A DNA stretch of 64,000 nucleotides, taken from assembly GCA_016490735.1 (NCBI GenBank), contig JAEMWC010000252.1, positions 517,501 through 581,500 on the forward strand. The letters are read 5' to 3'. Source of the DNA: Pachyseris speciosa (lineage: Eukaryota; Cnidaria; Anthozoa; Scleractinia; Pachyseridae). How positions within the stretch are numbered: the first letter of the stretch is position 1; every line of letters starts with the position of its first letter. The position numbers were made by a program, and so were the translations under genes. This document shows positions 18,606 to 28,774 of this stretch, in pieces. The notes under the pieces were generated by a model, which was given only the letters and a program-made list of their open reading frames with translations, ran no database searches and had not been told where the DNA came from.

Positions 18606-19391
18606 CAAAAATATTCCTACGATAATAAAGAATTAGATGTTTCAATAGATTGTTATCTTGATGATAAAAACGATATATGGTTCAGAGGAAGAGACATTGC
18701 TATTATTCTCGACTATAAAAATCCACAAAAAGCAATCAAGGATCATGTTTTATCTGATGATAGAATCTTAAGAGACCACAAAATAAGCATAAATTCACGA
18801 TGTAACAAAACGTTACCTCGTGCTGAGACCATTGAAAAAACTTTCAAATGTTTTTTTATAAATGAATCAGGATTTTATTCACTAATACTGTCCTCTAAAA
18901 AACAGGAAGCCATTAAATTCAAACATTGGGTTACATCAAAAGTATTACCATCAATCAGAAAACAGGGATATTACAAACAGTTCAATGACAGAAGTAATAA
19001 CATGCTGATGATTGGAAGTGAAAATGATCTGCACTGCAAGATTGTTTCATTCATCAGAAAGAAATATGAAGACGCATTAATGATAGCCGGTTTAGGTGAA
19101 AATCAAATAAGCTCAAATATGAGAATCAGAAGTTATAACAAAGGATATATGTCTGGACAATGTGATTTGATGTTAATGAATCCCACCAGAAAATACAATG
19201 CTCTTTGTCTTGAATTCAAAAGTCCCACTGGTGTATACCAAGTGTCGGAAAAACAAACAAATATGAAGCAAATGTATGAGAAAAACAAGTGCAAATACAT
19301 TATGAGCAATTGTTTTGAAGATTTAATTTTTGAAATAACCAAACACATGGAAGAAAGCAAATTGTATTTATCACGTATAAGAAAAGACTAA
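18603..19391 (+). CDS. BRO-N domain protein with C-terminal VRR-NUC-like nuclease
   Basis: The N-terminal half has the BRO-N hallmarks: DIWFRGRDIAIILDY, then INESGFYSLILSSKK and FKHWVTSKVLPSIRKQGYY. BRO-N domains bind DNA and are common in large DNA viruses. The C-terminal half reads GENQISSNMRIRSYNKGYM, GQCDLMLM and LCLEFKSPTGV, with D...E-x-K spacing like VRR-NUC/PD-(D/E)XK nucleases. The combination suggests a replication or recombination accessory enzyme. It is the last gene of the rightward block, reads intact, and follows the integrase by 9 bp. Confidence 0.7.
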   Translation: MQKYSYDNKELDVSIDCYLDDKNDIWFRGRDIAIILDYKNPQKAIKDHVLSDDRILRDHKISINSRCNKTLPRAETIEKTFKCFFINESGFYSLILSSKKQEAIKFKHWVTSKVLPSIRKQGYYKQFNDRSNNMLMIGSENDLHCKIVSFIRKKYEDALMIAGLGENQISSNMRIRSYNKGYMSGQCDLMLMNPTRKYNALCLEFKSPTGVYQVSEKQTNMKQMYEKNKCKYIMSNCFEDLIFEITKHMEESKLYLSRIRKD

Positions 19392-19397
19392 CTTTTA

Positions 19398-19415
19398 TCT
19401 AACCTATATATGTGA
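19398..19415 (+). promoter_or_regulatory. Orphan TCTAAC-TATATG box
   Basis: TCTAAC at 19398-19403 is followed by TATATATG, but the next codon is TGA. No gene follows on this strand before the convergent polymerase gene. It looks like a promoter that has lost its gene, or a start for a transcript without a protein. Confidence 0.35.
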
Positions 19416-19465
19416 GAGAGGTCAGTATTATACTGTATTTGCTATTTTGGTAGCCAAGAATATTT

Positions 19466-22400
19466 TTATTCCTGGCTATTTATTTTGTGATGGCCATAAG
19501 CATAACTGTTGATTCCGTCTTTTGATAAATATCTTTTGTCATCGAAGCAGCTGAGTGATACTTTGTTGATTTCATAGCTTCCTAATTGATGGTTTTCACT
19601 TCTGATTGTTTTCATTTTATGATACATTTGTTTGTCATTGAATAGAGTGTCTTTATAATTTTCATGCTTGATTTCATTTTTGATTGTGTTCTTTTTGATT
19701 CCTTTTGCTGTTTTTCCTCCTTTCTGATCATCTTTAATATAGCTATACATCTTTGATCTCAGCCCTACGAATTCACATATTGGGACTCCAGCAGCCTCAT
19801 CTTTCATCTTACCAATCACTTTCTTATTGGTCTTATCGGAGAATGGCGAGCTTTCAGGATAGTCACTGTTATCGAATTTATCTTTATCATTCCAGAAATC
19901 CCTGTAGACATCTTCAGCTTCAATTTCATATGTCAAACTGTCCGTGTCAGTGAAGAGCAGCTTAGCCTTATTACCGTACTTTTGTTTAATGTAGTTGTAA
20001 TGGAAATCGTACATAAGTGTCTTACTGAGATCAAGAATACACATTCCTACATATGCCGGCCTGTTTAGAGTTAGTGTTTCTTTTATCTTATGCACTGCTA
20101 CCAGATTTTCATTGAATATCTTACTGCTAACATAAGTGGGTTTACTGGCTAATTTCAATAGCTTCTTCTCATCAGTCACCAATCTGACATCTACTCTCTT
20201 TCTGAGATTTTCCATAGTTTTGCCGAATACTGAGTTATTCATCAACTTGAAGAAATCTTTCTCAAAAGCATTCTTGGCATTAGTTCTTTTCTGTGTATTG
20301 AAATCAATGTACTGTCTCAGCCAAGGTGATTGTTTGAACTCTAGCACTCTGTGGATTTTTGTTACCTTTAAACCTAAGTCTGTGTATAATTGGAGGTTCC
20401 TGTAATGCAGAACATACTTCTCTTTGTTGCTTAATGTTGGCATCAGTTTATGTACCAAACCAGTCGATATATTGTATTTCTCTGCTATGTCTTTACAGTA
20501 ATCTGAAAGCATGTCTCCAGTTACTTTCACCTTCTCTGGTCCAAGCGGGTAATCATTATGCAGATCATGCAACTCCTGGGGGTATTCCAGATCAACTTCC
20601 AGAATCAAACCCTTATTGCTGTCTTCTTTGTATTTAGCCAGGTTGAGATTATTTATTTTATTCTCAGTCATCCATCTGAATCCGCCTGTTGGAAGGTATT
20701 GACTCATTGCCCAACCGTATAGATTATTAGCATCAAGATACATAATGTACTTTGAGGGCGCCTTCTCATCATACTTCTTCATGTATTTATTATTAGCTTT
20801 ACCGTAACGATTTGCAATATAGCTGATTCCTCCACGCATACCCTTTCAATGAACTGGAACATATCAATGTCAGTCATCAATTCCAGTTTGATATCAGTCA
20901 TCTTCAGCATAGCATCCCATGATAAACCAGGAGATGTGAAATAGTGACACGGATCCAGTTTGTAGTACTCGAGACATGTTCTTCTGAAGTTCTCAAATAC
21001 ATCAGCCAACAGGAGTACATCTGTTTTAAGGTACAGATCATGATACTCACCCATGTTTTTCAAAGAGAATATATTCCAAACAGTCTGAGCATGTGTGTAG
21101 TCTTCATCTGATATATGCGTATCACTCAGTATGCTATAGAATTCTTCTTTTGAGGGCAGCTTGTGATTGAATTTGTCGAAACTGTCCATGTAGTCGTAAG
21201 GATAAACACCTTTCTGTGCCATCAGATCAAGATCCTTTCCCTTGAACTCTTGTGAGGTGAATTTTAAGGCTTCTTTTGGTAGATTGCCTACAAGTTTTTC
21301 CAAACTGGAGCTCATGAACTGGAAACTATCAATGAATGTCAAGTGATTGCCAAGCATGAAAGCCATATACTTCTCCATGTTATTTGGGATAGCATTGATG
21401 TTCATTTGGCAGACTTCACCTTTTTTATTTGTGAATGTGTGTTTCTTGACAATAGCTCCAATCTCCTGCATAATAAAATGACTGTCATAACCTCTTAGAT
21501 TGTGAAATATAACAGGTATCTTCACTTCTTCTGGATTGACTCTAAGTTTCAGGTTACATTCTTGATGAGCTGATCCTCTATACTGGCCAGTAATGTGACA
21601 GTGATCTCGTACTCTAATATCCTTTTCAGTGTATTTTTTATCACAAATGTGACATTCTTTGGCTTTTTGGAATTTCTCTTCATCATCCTCAGTCATTTTC
21701 AATGGTTTATTGAATTCTTTAACAATCTTCTTGCAATATTTAACTTCCTCTAACATAGCTTCCATGAATTTGTATACAGCCTTTTCACCCCTGTATATTT
21801 GTATTGGCTTGCTGTATTTATCATCATAACAACAAACAACCTTGTAACCATATCCACAATCAGTATGCTTCTGATAGGCTTCAGTGTATGATTTATCATT
21901 GTTGGGTTGGCAACCGTGTATTTTCTCAGTTAAAGCCTCAAAATCAGCATAGATTACAAATGGTACTTGCTGTTGTTTATGGAAGTTGATGAATTTTAGA
22001 ATATTATTGTCTTTGTTTGGCATCTTTATTGCTTGTGTGCCATTAACCAGTATGCAGTTGTCCACATGATCATTCAAGACTCTTTCTGAGCTGAAACATT
22101 GTAGACAGTGCATGCAAAAGTGTTTTCTTTCATTGTGCTTTGTTTTGTTGCGCATGAATCTGTTGAAATCTTTGATTAAAACGTAGTGTTTGTTTTCATT
22201 TTCTGTAATCAATAGAAGATTCAAACAGTCTTCATACTTTTCTTTTGAAACGTAAATTGGATATGGTTGTTTGTTTTCATAACCAAATACATTGATGTTG
22301 ATCTCATTTTGTTTTTCTATCTTGTTATACTGTTTAGTTGTGACTGGAAATTCAACCCCCGAATAATCTAACGTATTAATATGTTGTCTATCAGATTTTT

Positions 22401-23355
22401 TTATTCTCTGAGGGTTCTTCTCTTGTGGATTCAAGTGCCTGATATGACACCATCTGAAACATTCATTGTCATCATTCTTTATGTTAATCAATCCCTTCAT
22501 TACATTCATTAATTCTGGGGGTAGTTTAATATATGATGAGCCTTTCATTGGCTGATATATTACAACATTTAGAAAATGCTTGTCGACTGATTCCACAACC
22601 CAGCCAGATCCTTCTGAAATCCAAACTGCAATCTTATTTAATATATTTTGTTTTGACGCTTGAAGTGATTCACTGATCTGGAGATTATTTATAATTGTTT
22701 GAGGTGGACTGTTGAAAAAGGCTGTTTTATATATTATTTCACCATCAGACATTTTTCTGAATGTTACCTTTAGTGTTTCAACGAATTTCAGTCCTTTCAT
22801 TGATTTTAGTAAACTTACAAGACGGTACGCTACAGCCTTTCTTGTGTTTTGCAGTTGTAATAGCGGGTCTTTGTAATTTTTGATATCTATTTGAAATGAT
22901 TTGGTGTATCCTTTGAGAGCTTTATCTGTTTGCTCTATCTTAGTCCTTGGTTCTGGTATTGGGGCTAGTTTTTTAGTTCTTGGTGCTGGTACTGGTCTAT
23001 CTCTAAATTGTGGTGGTGGAAGAATTATGTTGTCTTCATAATCTTTAACCATCTGCTTCACATTCTTGCGAGGTGCTGGAATTGGCTTCTGCTTTTTGAT
23101 GTTATCAGCGAGACTAACTAATTGCCTCATCTCACCAACATCCATACGGCCTAATCTTTTCAATAATTCTTTGAAAATACTATTTCTATTTTCCATGTCT
23201 ATACTATTAGGATATATAATTTTTTGACTCGGATCATTTACCATCTGGCTACCTGATCCAATATTTTTCTGACACAGGCCATTTACCATCTGGCTACCTG
23301 ACCTGATTTGAGAGGGCTTTTCCAAGGCCCGGAGATTTCTTTCTTCATTCTCCAT
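19466..23355 (-). CDS. Protein-primed DNA polymerase B (pPolB), one frameshift
   Basis: The N-terminal part (858 codons) has the TIR-encoded leader, Pro-rich PxPAPR repeats (about 91-140), a C2H2-like finger (412-434), exonuclease motif I (YADFEAL, 469-475), an HNH/endonuclease VII-like insert (CHICDKKY...DHCHITGQYRG, 568-594) and exonuclease II (FHNLRGYDSHF). The C-terminal part has motif A DANNLYGWAM, motif B KLMNNSVFGKT and motif C DTDS. The frames swap at the C3 run 20841-20843. All catalytic motifs are present. Polintons use it to replicate by protein priming. The start at 23355 lies in the right TIR, 31 bp from a TATA-like box. Confidence 0.93.
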
Positions 23356-23385
23356 AATAACCTAAAGCGACATTTCTTTAAGTGT

Positions 23386-23395
23386 TTTTTATATC
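23386..23395 (-). promoter_or_regulatory. TATA-like box for pPolB
   Basis: GATATAAAAA on the minus strand, about 31-40 bp before the polymerase ATG, is the inverted copy of the box at 4766-4774. Confidence 0.5.
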
Positions 23396-23413
23396 ATAAA
23401 GTACTTAAATAGA

Positions 23414-23673
23414 TGACCTTGACCTTGGAAAATGGGAAAATGCCGTTCTACCTGAATACTGCTCATATATACTAATTATCGCTTAGAATGTTGAAATTAG
23501 CTGTTTCTCGACGAATACTACTCAAATATGCTCATTCCGCTTAGAATATTGAAATCAGCCGTTTCTCGACGAATACTACTCAATTCTTTCATTCATCATC
23601 CTGATGCCTAAAATATTGAAGTATTCTGGGAGAAAACGCTAATTTTAGATTTTGGAAAATTTGACCTTGACCT
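23414..23673 (-). promoter_or_regulatory. Two AGGTCA direct repeats (DR0) in the right TIR
   Basis: TGACCTTGACCT on the plus strand occurs at 23414-23425 and 23662-23673, the inverted equivalents of the left-end sites. They flank the extra 230 bp in this TIR and lie upstream of the polymerase. Confidence 0.45.
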
Positions 23674-23749
23674 TGGGAAAAGTGTGCTGTTTTGAAAAAT
23701 TGCACAATTTTATGGAAAATGTGCTAGATCACCCATGTACTATACTACT

Positions 23750-23755
23750 TACTGT
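23750..23755. repeat. Target site duplication, right (TACTGT)
   Basis: This is an exact copy of 4615-4620, directly after the last base of the right TIR. Confidence 0.88.
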
Positions 23756-24816
23756 ACTGCGTCACGTACTGTGTACGTGACGCGAGAAAGAAGACAATCG
23801 TAAGAGTTCTTTGTTGGAATAGTTTACTCATTTTTGTGGTTACTGGCTTACAGCCAGTAGCCTCTATTTCACGGTCTCTGTTAGTAAGTAAGTACGTCCG
23901 ACTTTCGGAAGCCCGAAGTAAGACCGAAAGCGTACCGAAACGGCTCGAGGTTTTCTCGAGTTCGTAACGTCGCTTTCTACGATCAAAATACGAATTTTTA
24001 GAAAGCTGCAAGTCTTCTATAATAATGAATTGTTGGGATTTCGTTAAATGCGAGCATTCCGATTGGAAAATAACCACTTTCACCATCAATTAATGGTGTC
24101 TACGAAAAGTCCACGAATCAACGGGTAAGTACTTCATGTATCTCTTATTATATAGGAGATACATGAAGATTATAATAGGAGATACATGAGGTACCTCGAC
24201 CGAAGCCGCTGATAGTTTGTACGTTTGTCACTGCAGACTCGTTTTACCATTTGCTTCGATCCTTCACGTACGTATCTTGTTGTTGCTTGATTAGCGATAG
24301 GTGGATGATGCTTATCTATCATTTTCTTCTTTGAAAAGGGACATCTTTCTCCAAATGTGCCAGACGTTTAAGTAACTTTTGGGTTTTGGGGCGATTTATC
24401 AAAGGTTTTAAATGGAAAGATGAGGATTGGATCAAGGCGTTTGTTTGTCAACCGACAAGCTGAAAGACCCTCACGTCGTCTGGTGATTGAAAACCATTGA
24501 AAACCTTCTACTTAAATCAGACAATCAAAACATGATTGTTGACAAAGCAAGCAAGATCATTTGTCAGTTCTTACCAGCTGACCAGTATTTAAAAAAACAT
24601 TGATCATGTTATAGTCATTACACTTCATATTTCAATAATTTGATATACTAAATATGCGAGACACGTTGAGTTAAAGGTTTCTTTCAGAGAAATTTGAGTT
24701 AAAAGTTTCTTATAAATGTCGTTTTTGAGAACAGCTTTATATTCCACGTTATTGTTTAAGTTAGAGTGACTTTATTCTTCAATAGGTTATTGTTCAAATT
24801 ATAATAGAAAATGACC
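23756..24816. other. Intergenic, no gene seen
   Basis: No supported coding region. A short perfect hairpin (CTTCATGTATCTC with GAGATACATGAAG) lies at 24132-24169, and part of it is repeated once more downstream. Confidence 0.5.
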
Positions 24817-24924
24817 GCAGACCGGTTAGCTCAGTGGTAGAGCACCGGACCCGGCCGGACCAACACTCAGGGTCTTTAAATAATTGAGGAGAAAGTGCTA
24901 CCTTTGTAATGACATCTACAAAAC

Positions 24925-24956
<32 letters not shown>

Positions 24957-25165
24957 GATAAACCGTAGTCCCTGTCTCACAACTCTTCATAATTCTCTGA
25001 TTCTGTGGGACGTAAAAGAACCACTAGGGACGTAACAAAACTCTGGCAGTGACCACCCCTAGTGACTGTCTTAATTTGATATTACGGGGGCACTCATAAC
25101 TCAACTTCATTAATTGTAAACTGCGTTATAAGCAGTCTGGTAAAGTCCCCCGGCCAGTGTTGTAA
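24817..25165 (+). mobile_element. tRNA-derived SINE (family of 58712-59113), internally deleted
   Basis: The head CAGACCGGTTAGCTCAGTGG with GTAGAGCACCGGAC is identical to that of the copy at 59113 on the other strand, but the anticodon-arm to B-box region is deleted here. The body includes CGGACCAACACTCAGGGTCT and GGGACGTAAAAGAACCAC, shared with the second copy. Confidence 0.75.
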
Positions 25166-25206
25166 ACCGCCATGAGACTATGTGATAATGTGTATATAAA
25201 TACACA

Positions 25207-25209
25207 TTA

Positions 25210-25303
<94 letters not shown>
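25207..25303. repeat. (ATT)n/(CATTAT)n microsatellite
   Basis: TTA repeats pass into ATTATC repeats and back to TTA over about 95 bp. The poly-Asp/Asn frame on the minus strand here is a translation of the repeat. Confidence 0.9.
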
Positions 25304-25305
<2 letters not shown>

Positions 25306-25840
25306 ATGAAACATGGGTACACTTATAACTTAATACTGTTATTGTTCACATTATTATGAAAATCAATGACAGGTTTATTGTTTTTTGTTGTTAATTTGTT
25401 TTCAAATTTCGTTTTCAAATTAAAAAAATAAATAAATAAATAAATGATTTACGTGATTCGTTTTTCACGATTTTCTTTTTACGTAAGTCAACAAAATCTA
25501 CCAGAAGTATCAAATAGTGGATACAACTCGTGTTCTTTGGCGTTAAAATGTTTTTGGCCAGAGACGAACAAAAAAATGCATTTACAAACGCGAACATCAA
25601 TTCATATGAAGAACCGTGACCAACCAGAAATATGCATGGAATGTTTATCGTGTTTTTGTGAATCTAATATCTTGTAAAACAATACAAAAAATCAAGTTTG
25701 AAGTTAAACAAATTTGGAACAATAATTTTTAGGAGCTTTCATGAGAGACCGTCTGGTCCAACACTTCAACTCAGAGCATAAACAAATTACAATCAATTCG
25801 GAACTTTGTAAGCAAAATTGTAACGATTTCTAGAAAATTT
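25304..25840. other. AT-rich intergenic DNA, no gene seen
   Basis: Nothing recognisable apart from a short (AAAT)n run near 25425-25445. Confidence 0.4.
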
Positions 25841-27030
25841 GACAACGTGACCCCTTTACTTCGCCAGCTTAACTGGCTTCCTGTCAAACAATTATTGTAT
25901 TATAGGGACTCTGTTTTAACTTGCAAATGTTTCAATGGCCTCGCACCTAAATATCTCGTAGATAAATTTACTAAACGCTCCAGCATCCATGCCCGCCACA
26001 CCCGCAAGCGCGACTTATTACATATACCATTGTATATAACTGCTACATCTACATCTACATCTACATCTATATACTTTATTTGCAAAATCCTATAAGGACA
26101 TCTATCAAATTCCAGTGCAAAGTGCTAAAAGAAAAATAAATAAATATGTGCAAATAACTATAAGGTAATATTTAATTGTGGTATAATGATGGAATAGATG
26201 ACAATCAGTTAATAATTAAATTGATAAAACTAGAACGTAAGCAGAGATATAATTATTTACAGCTGTTTTTAAATCACTCAATGAGGTCTTGTTTATAATA
26301 CTTGATGGTAAACTGTTCCAGTCATTAATTGTCTAGGCCAGAAACTGTATTTATACTCATCACACGATGCCTGTACAGGGATAAACTTCATTGGGTCAGA
26401 GTTTCTAGTTTTCATTACAGTTTTGTGTTTCACATAAGGCGGTATATTGATTGCTGCTTGGCTGTGTAGGGTCTTGTACATTAAAGTTAGTCTGTTCACT
26501 TTCCTTCTATGCTCCAATGTTGGCCAATTAAGATGGTTTCGTGCTTGAGTAACACATCCTTCCTGCCTTGAGTATGTTTTAGTAACAAAACGCATATACA
26601 GCACGTCGCTGTACTTGTTCAAGCCACTTTTTTTGATACATCCTGTATGGATCCCATGCAGTACTTCCATATTCTAGGATGGGTCTCAATAACGAGGTGC
26701 ATGCTTGTGCTTTAACTCTTTCTGGGCACGAGTGGAGATTCCTTTTAATACAGCCTAAGGTCTACTGACCAATGCACATTCGCATATAGAGGAACTAGTA
26801 TTTGGAACAATTTAGATAATGACATAATGCGTTTCCTTGAAGTCTTTTAAGCAAGCTATAAAAGAGCAACTTTCAGAGCAAGTCTTTTCATAAGTTTTTT
26901 ACGAATTCTTATATTCTTAGATCTATTTTTTATAACTGAAGTAGTAATGTATTCATGTCATTGTAAATAGTGTCTGAAAACCCTTTTGAGAATGATTCTA
27001 TTAAAGTTTAAAGTTAAAGTTAAATAAAGC
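25841..27030 (+). mobile_element. LINE 3' end (plus strand), interrupted by another LINE
   Basis: The frame from 25847 reads TPLLRQLNWLPVKQLLYYRD and FNGLAPKYLVDKF, the conserved C-terminus of CR1/RTE-like LINE proteins. The matching continuation (AYRGTSIWNNLDND) appears after about 26757 and ends in a TAAAGTT repeat tail near 27000-27025. The intervening 26041-26756 is a second element. Confidence 0.7.
26041..26756 (-). mobile_element. LINE 3' end (minus strand), nested in the previous LINE
   Basis: The minus-strand frame at 26293-26670 reads LNWPTLEHRRKVNRLTLMYK and NSDPMKFIPVQASCDEYKYS, the C-terminal region of another LINE family. Its 3' tail is an (ACATCT)n microsatellite at about 26041-26075 on the plus strand. 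It interrupts the plus-strand LINE between two adjacent coding blocks, so it is the younger insertion. Confidence 0.7.
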
Positions 27031-27145
27031 TATGAACGTTCCAGACATACTTAAACTGTCAACGTCATTCTATTGAAATAACAGTAACCACATGTCCTCT
27101 GAGAGGGCTTTTATTTAGTGCAAGTCCTAGTTAAACATTAATTAA

Positions 27146-27331
27146 GCAATAGACCACAAGTTTCTAAGGTTTATAGGCTGATAAACCACGCGGGATGTTG
27201 GAAGAACATTCGAAGAATTCGTAAACCACGAGCCGCAGACGAGTGTTTTACGGACTCTTCGAGTGTTCTTCCAAGTGTTCCATCCCAAGTGGTTATCAGC
27301 CTATAAACCATAGAAACTTGCGGTCTATTGC
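27146..27331. mobile_element. Fold-back/MITE element
   Basis: GCAATAGACC at the left and GGTCTATTGC at the right are exact inverted ends. The rest of the arms pair almost fully (TTTATAGGCTGATAAACCAC with its complement), meeting near 27238. No coding capacity. Confidence 0.75.
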
Positions 27332-27955
27332 TTTTATATAATAATTCAGAAGACGCGCAAAATTTCCATGAATTTACTGGAACAATAGCTGATTGACCAA
27401 TCAGAGTGCGCGCATTGATTTGGTTATTATATAATCCTAACTAACTAAACGTCTTACCAACACCGACATTATTTCAAAGGCAAATCCGTTGACCGGTGAA
27501 AGAACGGTTTTGAAATTCATTCAACATCCTTTACACACATTGTTTGCGTCCAGAGTTACAAAGAACGGTTACTGAATAATCGTTCAGCAAAATGTTTCAA
27601 ATTTATGTCAGCAAGTCCCGTTACAGGTCATAACAGGTTTATTTACAATTCTTTTCGAGAATATTCTTTGCTTATTTACAAGTTAGCGTTTTATAGAGTG
27701 GCCTTTCCTCCCCCGCCCCCTACCCGTCGGGAGAGCTTGCTCGCAGGCTATTGTTTTTTTAATTTTAATTTTGTTTGTTGTTTTTTTAATGCCAGCTCAA
27801 TACTTCAGCAAGCTAAGGGGATCTCTGAAACCTTGTTCGTCTTCTGTGGACCTAACTTAAATTGTGTTTTTTAGAACAAAATAATTATTACTGTCTTTGT
27901 TTTAGGACAGTCAATGTACAGGACTAAATTATGTTTGATGCTTTAGCAGGTAATA
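27332..27955. other. Intergenic, no gene seen
   Basis: No supported gene. A C-rich stretch at 27708-27730 and T-rich runs follow. Confidence 0.4.
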
Positions 27956-28259
27956 ATGCACATGTCATCGGCTTCCCCGTGGGTCTACCCCCGGGCCTAC
28001 CAGGGAGATATGTGGGGGAATGCAAGGAGATGGATGGGATTCTTTGCCCTAGGGTAGGGGAAAATCTTGACATTGCTTTATGATCAAAGATTAGGGGGTG
28101 GGGAAATTCTTAAGTTTGAAAAGGATGTTACAGGGATTTTCAACTGAAAGACAGCTCACCCAGGGGACTTTGTCTTCAGAGATTCCCCCGACCCCCCCCC
28201 CCCCCCCCCCCTGGTTAGCCCGGGGGTCAACCCCACAGGGAAACCAATGACATGTGCAT
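27956..28259. mobile_element. MITE with 12-bp perfect inverted ends and a C-run
   Basis: ATGCACATGTCA at 27956-27967 is exactly inverted at 28248-28259, and the next bases (TCCCCGTGGG...CCCGGGC) pair imperfectly. It holds a poly-C run at about 28191-28211. Its interior matches bases 1-70 of the window. Confidence 0.7.
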
Positions 28260-28774
28260 AAATCTACCATCCTGCACCTTAAAAAATACATACTCTTAAT
28301 TAACTGTCAAGCATTTAATTCTTAATACTGGTAACACCAAGTAAAATGGTTCCCAGTTTCTGGTACCTGCTACTATTTACAACTGACATCAACTTCACAA
28401 TTAAAGCCTGAATATTTGAAAGCTGTGCCCATTTTTTGGTTAATTTCACTTGAAATAAATAACTCTGTTTTCCTCTACTTTACATTTAAGGGCTAAATAA
28501 TTCCTGTCACTAAGATTACCCTTTGGGTTTTCATAATAAAGAATGATCGATACCAAACTTTTGTTAGGTGCATTTCATTTATCTTACACCAAACATTCTT
28601 CGAAAACAGCACCTAAAGACAATATCCCTGGTTTAATTAGGATAATTTATCCTCAAATATTCACTTAAACTATCAAGGGCTCATGCTACTAAGAGTAAAC
28701 ATAGGCTGTGTGTGATTTGCTGTATTTCAATGAAAGAAAAGTGAGTCCTTTGATGACTTGATGACAACATTTTC
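28260..28774. other. Intergenic, no gene seen
   Basis: AT-rich with no supported gene. It may be 3' UTR of the candidate gene that ends at 28775. Confidence 0.3.

Larger units (their letters stand above)
4621..23749. mobile_element. Polinton/Maverick (adintovirus-like) element, full length 19,129 bp
   Basis: The termini read AGTAGTATAGT...ACTATACTACT and are flanked by TACTGT on both sides. The element carries the diagnostic set: protein-primed PolB (19466-23355), retroviral-type integrase with chromodomain (17641-18593), packaging ATPase (11076-11714), adenain-like protease (14984-16285), major capsid protein (13609-14897) and penton-like minor capsid protein (12563-13347). Accessory genes encode fibres, a PLA2-like protein, a BRO-N nuclease and a VLTF3-like factor. 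Both ends and the duplication are intact, so insertion is recent on an evolutionary scale. However, seven genes carry single-base frame breaks, so this copy is probably not functional as it stands. Confidence 0.95.
23233..23749 (-). repeat. Polinton right terminal inverted repeat (longer than left)
   Basis: This end matches the left TIR in two parts. The inner part (23233-23428) includes the polymerase start and TATA box. The outer part runs about 23660-23749. Between them is about 230 bp absent from the left TIR, containing two tandem copies of a unit ending CTCGACGAATACTACTCAA (23480-23525 and 23538-23583). Confidence 0.9.

Noticed and set aside
23745..24089. 114-codon minus-strand frame overlapping the Polinton end
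   Set aside because: It crosses the element boundary, so it is a chance frame created by the insertion.
25110..25322. Poly-Asp/Asn protein
   Set aside because: It is a translation of an ATT/ATC microsatellite.
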